From CADEEN01 sp040384625 (lineage in GTDB: Bacteria > Pseudomonadota > Gammaproteobacteria > Burkholderiales > Burkholderiaceae_C), in the NCBI GenBank assembly GCA_040384625.1, contig JAZKIW010000120.1, positions 1 to 16,598 of the forward strand: a stretch of DNA of 16,598 nucleotides, given 5' to 3'. Of the stretch, positions 15,519 through 16,598 are shown one piece after another. The translations under genes and the position numbers were made by a program. The notes beneath the pieces are model-generated. The model made no database searches. It was not told where the DNA came from and was given only the letters and a program-made list of their open reading frames with translations. Position 1 is the stretch's first letter; every line of letters starts with the position of its first letter.

Positions 15519-16598
15519 ATGTCCCAAACCCAAACAGCCACCCCCCCGGCCGCGGATTCGTTCGCCGCCATGTTCGAAGCCAGCCTGCAGAAGCGCGACA
15601 TGCGTGCAGGCGAAGTCATCTCGGCCGAAGTCGTCCGGGTCGAACACAGCTTCGTGGTGGTCAATGCCGGCCTCAAGAGCGAGGCCTATGTTCCGATCGA
15701 GGAATTCAAGAACGACCAGGGCGAACTCGAAGTCCAGGTCGGCGACTTTGTCTCCGTCGCCATCGACGCGCTCGAGAACGGCTACGGCGACACCATCCTG
15801 TCGCGAGATAAGGCCAAGCGCCTGGCCTCGTGGCTGTCGCTGGAGAACTCGCTCGATTCGGGCGAATTCGTTGTCGGCACCGTCAACGGCAAGGTCAAGG
15901 GCGGCCTCACTGTGCTGGTGAACGGCATCCGCGCCTTCCTGCCCGGCTCGCTGCTCGACACACGTCCGGTGAAGGACATGAGCCCGTTCGAGGGCAAGAC
16001 GATGGACTTCAAGGTCATCAAGCTCGATCGCAAGCGCAACAACGTCGTATTGTCGCGCCGCGCCGTCGTCGAGGCTTCGATGGGTGAAGAGCGTGCCAAG
16101 CTGATGGAGACGCTGCACGAAGGCGCGATCGTCCACGGTGTGGTCAAGAACATCACCGAGTACGGCGCCTTCGTCGACCTCGGCGGCATCGACGGCCTGC
16201 TGCACATCACCGACATGGCATGGCGCCGTGTCCGTCACCCGAGCGAAGTGGTGACGGTCGGCCAGGAGCTGACTGCCAAGGTGCTGAAGTTCGACGCCGA
16301 GAAGAACCGCGTCTCGCTGGGCATCAAGCAGTTGGGCGACGATCCGTGGCACGGAGTGTCCCGCCGCTACCCGCAGAGCACGCGCCTCTTTGGCAAGGTC
16401 ACCAACATCGCCGACTACGGCGCCTTCGTCGAGATCGAACCGGGGATCGAAGGCCTGGTGCACGTCTCCGAGATGGACTGGACCAACAAGAACGTCTCGC
16501 CGTCGAAGATCGTCGCTCTGGGCGACGAGGTCGAAGTCATGGTGCTCGAGATCGACGAAGACAAGCGCCGCATCAGCCTGGGCATGAAGCAGTGCAAG
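15519..16598 (+). CDS. rpsA: 30S ribosomal protein S1 (partial, 3' end off the window)
   Basis: The first 360 residues of S1 (full length about 560), open to the window end. S1 binds mRNA on the 30S subunit and helps start translation of messages with weak ribosome sites. Residues 1-20 are a variable N-terminus (MSQTQTATPPAADSFAAMFE). Four S1/OB domains are visible, at about 31-97, 115-180, 201-269 and 286-355. The third and fourth show the classic pattern: VVKNITEYGAFVDLGGIDGL and LLHITDMAW, then VTNIADYGAFVEIEPGIEGL and HVSEMDW, each followed by a VSLGIKQ/ISLGMKQ end. The first two are the divergent ribosome-docking domains. The ATG at 15519 is the usual family start. Confidence 0.97.
   Translation, partial: MSQTQTATPPAADSFAAMFEASLQKRDMRAGEVISAEVVRVEHSFVVVNAGLKSEAYVPIEEFKNDQGELEVQVGDFVSVAIDALENGYGDTILSRDKAKRLASWLSLENSLDSGEFVVGTVNGKVKGGLTVLVNGIRAFLPGSLLDTRPVKDMSPFEGKTMDFKVIKLDRKRNNVVLSRRAVVEASMGEERAKLMETLHEGAIVHGVVKNITEYGAFVDLGGIDGLLHITDMAWRRVRHPSEVVTVGQELTAKVLKFDAEKNRVSLGIKQLGDDPWHGVSRRYPQSTRLFGKVTNIADYGAFVEIEPGIEGLVHVSEMDWTNKNVSPSKIVALGDEVEVMVLEIDEDKRRISLGMKQCK

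Noticed and set aside
15207..16463. A 418-codon open frame on the minus strand opposite cmk and rpsA
   Set aside because: It spans the end of cmk, the leader and half of rpsA without any motif; the plus-strand S1 domains are unmistakable.

Overview
The window is a chromosomal housekeeping region of a betaproteobacterium, most likely of the order Burkholderiales (Rubrivivax/Leptothrix/Roseateles-like). This rests on the high G+C, the proline-rich OmpA next to ubiG and gph, the gyrA-pheA-tyrA-aroA-rpsA gene order, and the fused EPSP synthase/cytidylate kinase. I see no insertion sequence, integrase, phage gene, CRISPR array or tRNA gene. The genus is inferred from protein flavour and gene order, not from a search.

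Left part (1 to about 7.9 kb), all on the minus strand. Read in the direction of transcription from the right: ompA and its terminator; ubiG and gph, which overlap by 4 bases; the tmRNA gene ssrA with its own terminator; then a tight run of four accessory genes. These are an AIM24/TIGR00266 protein, an exported creatininase-family protein, an exported YVTN-type beta-propeller protein, and a stand-alone CinA-like MoCF-domain protein. Last comes glnA, which is cut by the window start after 417 codons. A sigma-54-like element lies upstream of glnA.

Right part (8.1 to 16.6 kb), all on the plus strand: gyrA, a small exported DUF2059 protein whose start overlaps the gyrA stop, then the aromatic amino acid genes pheA (chorismate mutase/prephenate dehydratase), tyrA (prephenate dehydrogenase) and a bifunctional aroA-cmk, followed by rpsA, cut by the window end. 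PheA and TyrA are the branches from chorismate/prephenate to phenylalanine and tyrosine. AroA makes the chorismate precursor. The Cmk half and S1 are the usual neighbours of aroA in Proteobacteria. A good sigma-70 promoter candidate lies inside the cmk part and probably drives rpsA.

Most of the region is ordinary core genome. The part least explained by known biology is the four-gene minus-strand cluster at 1424-5239. Its creatininase homologue has a signal peptide and lacks several canonical metal ligands, and it sits beside an exported beta-propeller with a histidine at equivalent places in several blades. Other points worth checking are the rpsA promoter written into cmk codons, a possible leaderless ubiG transcript, the missing serC between gyrA and pheA, and the tmRNA tag ANDQTYALAA.
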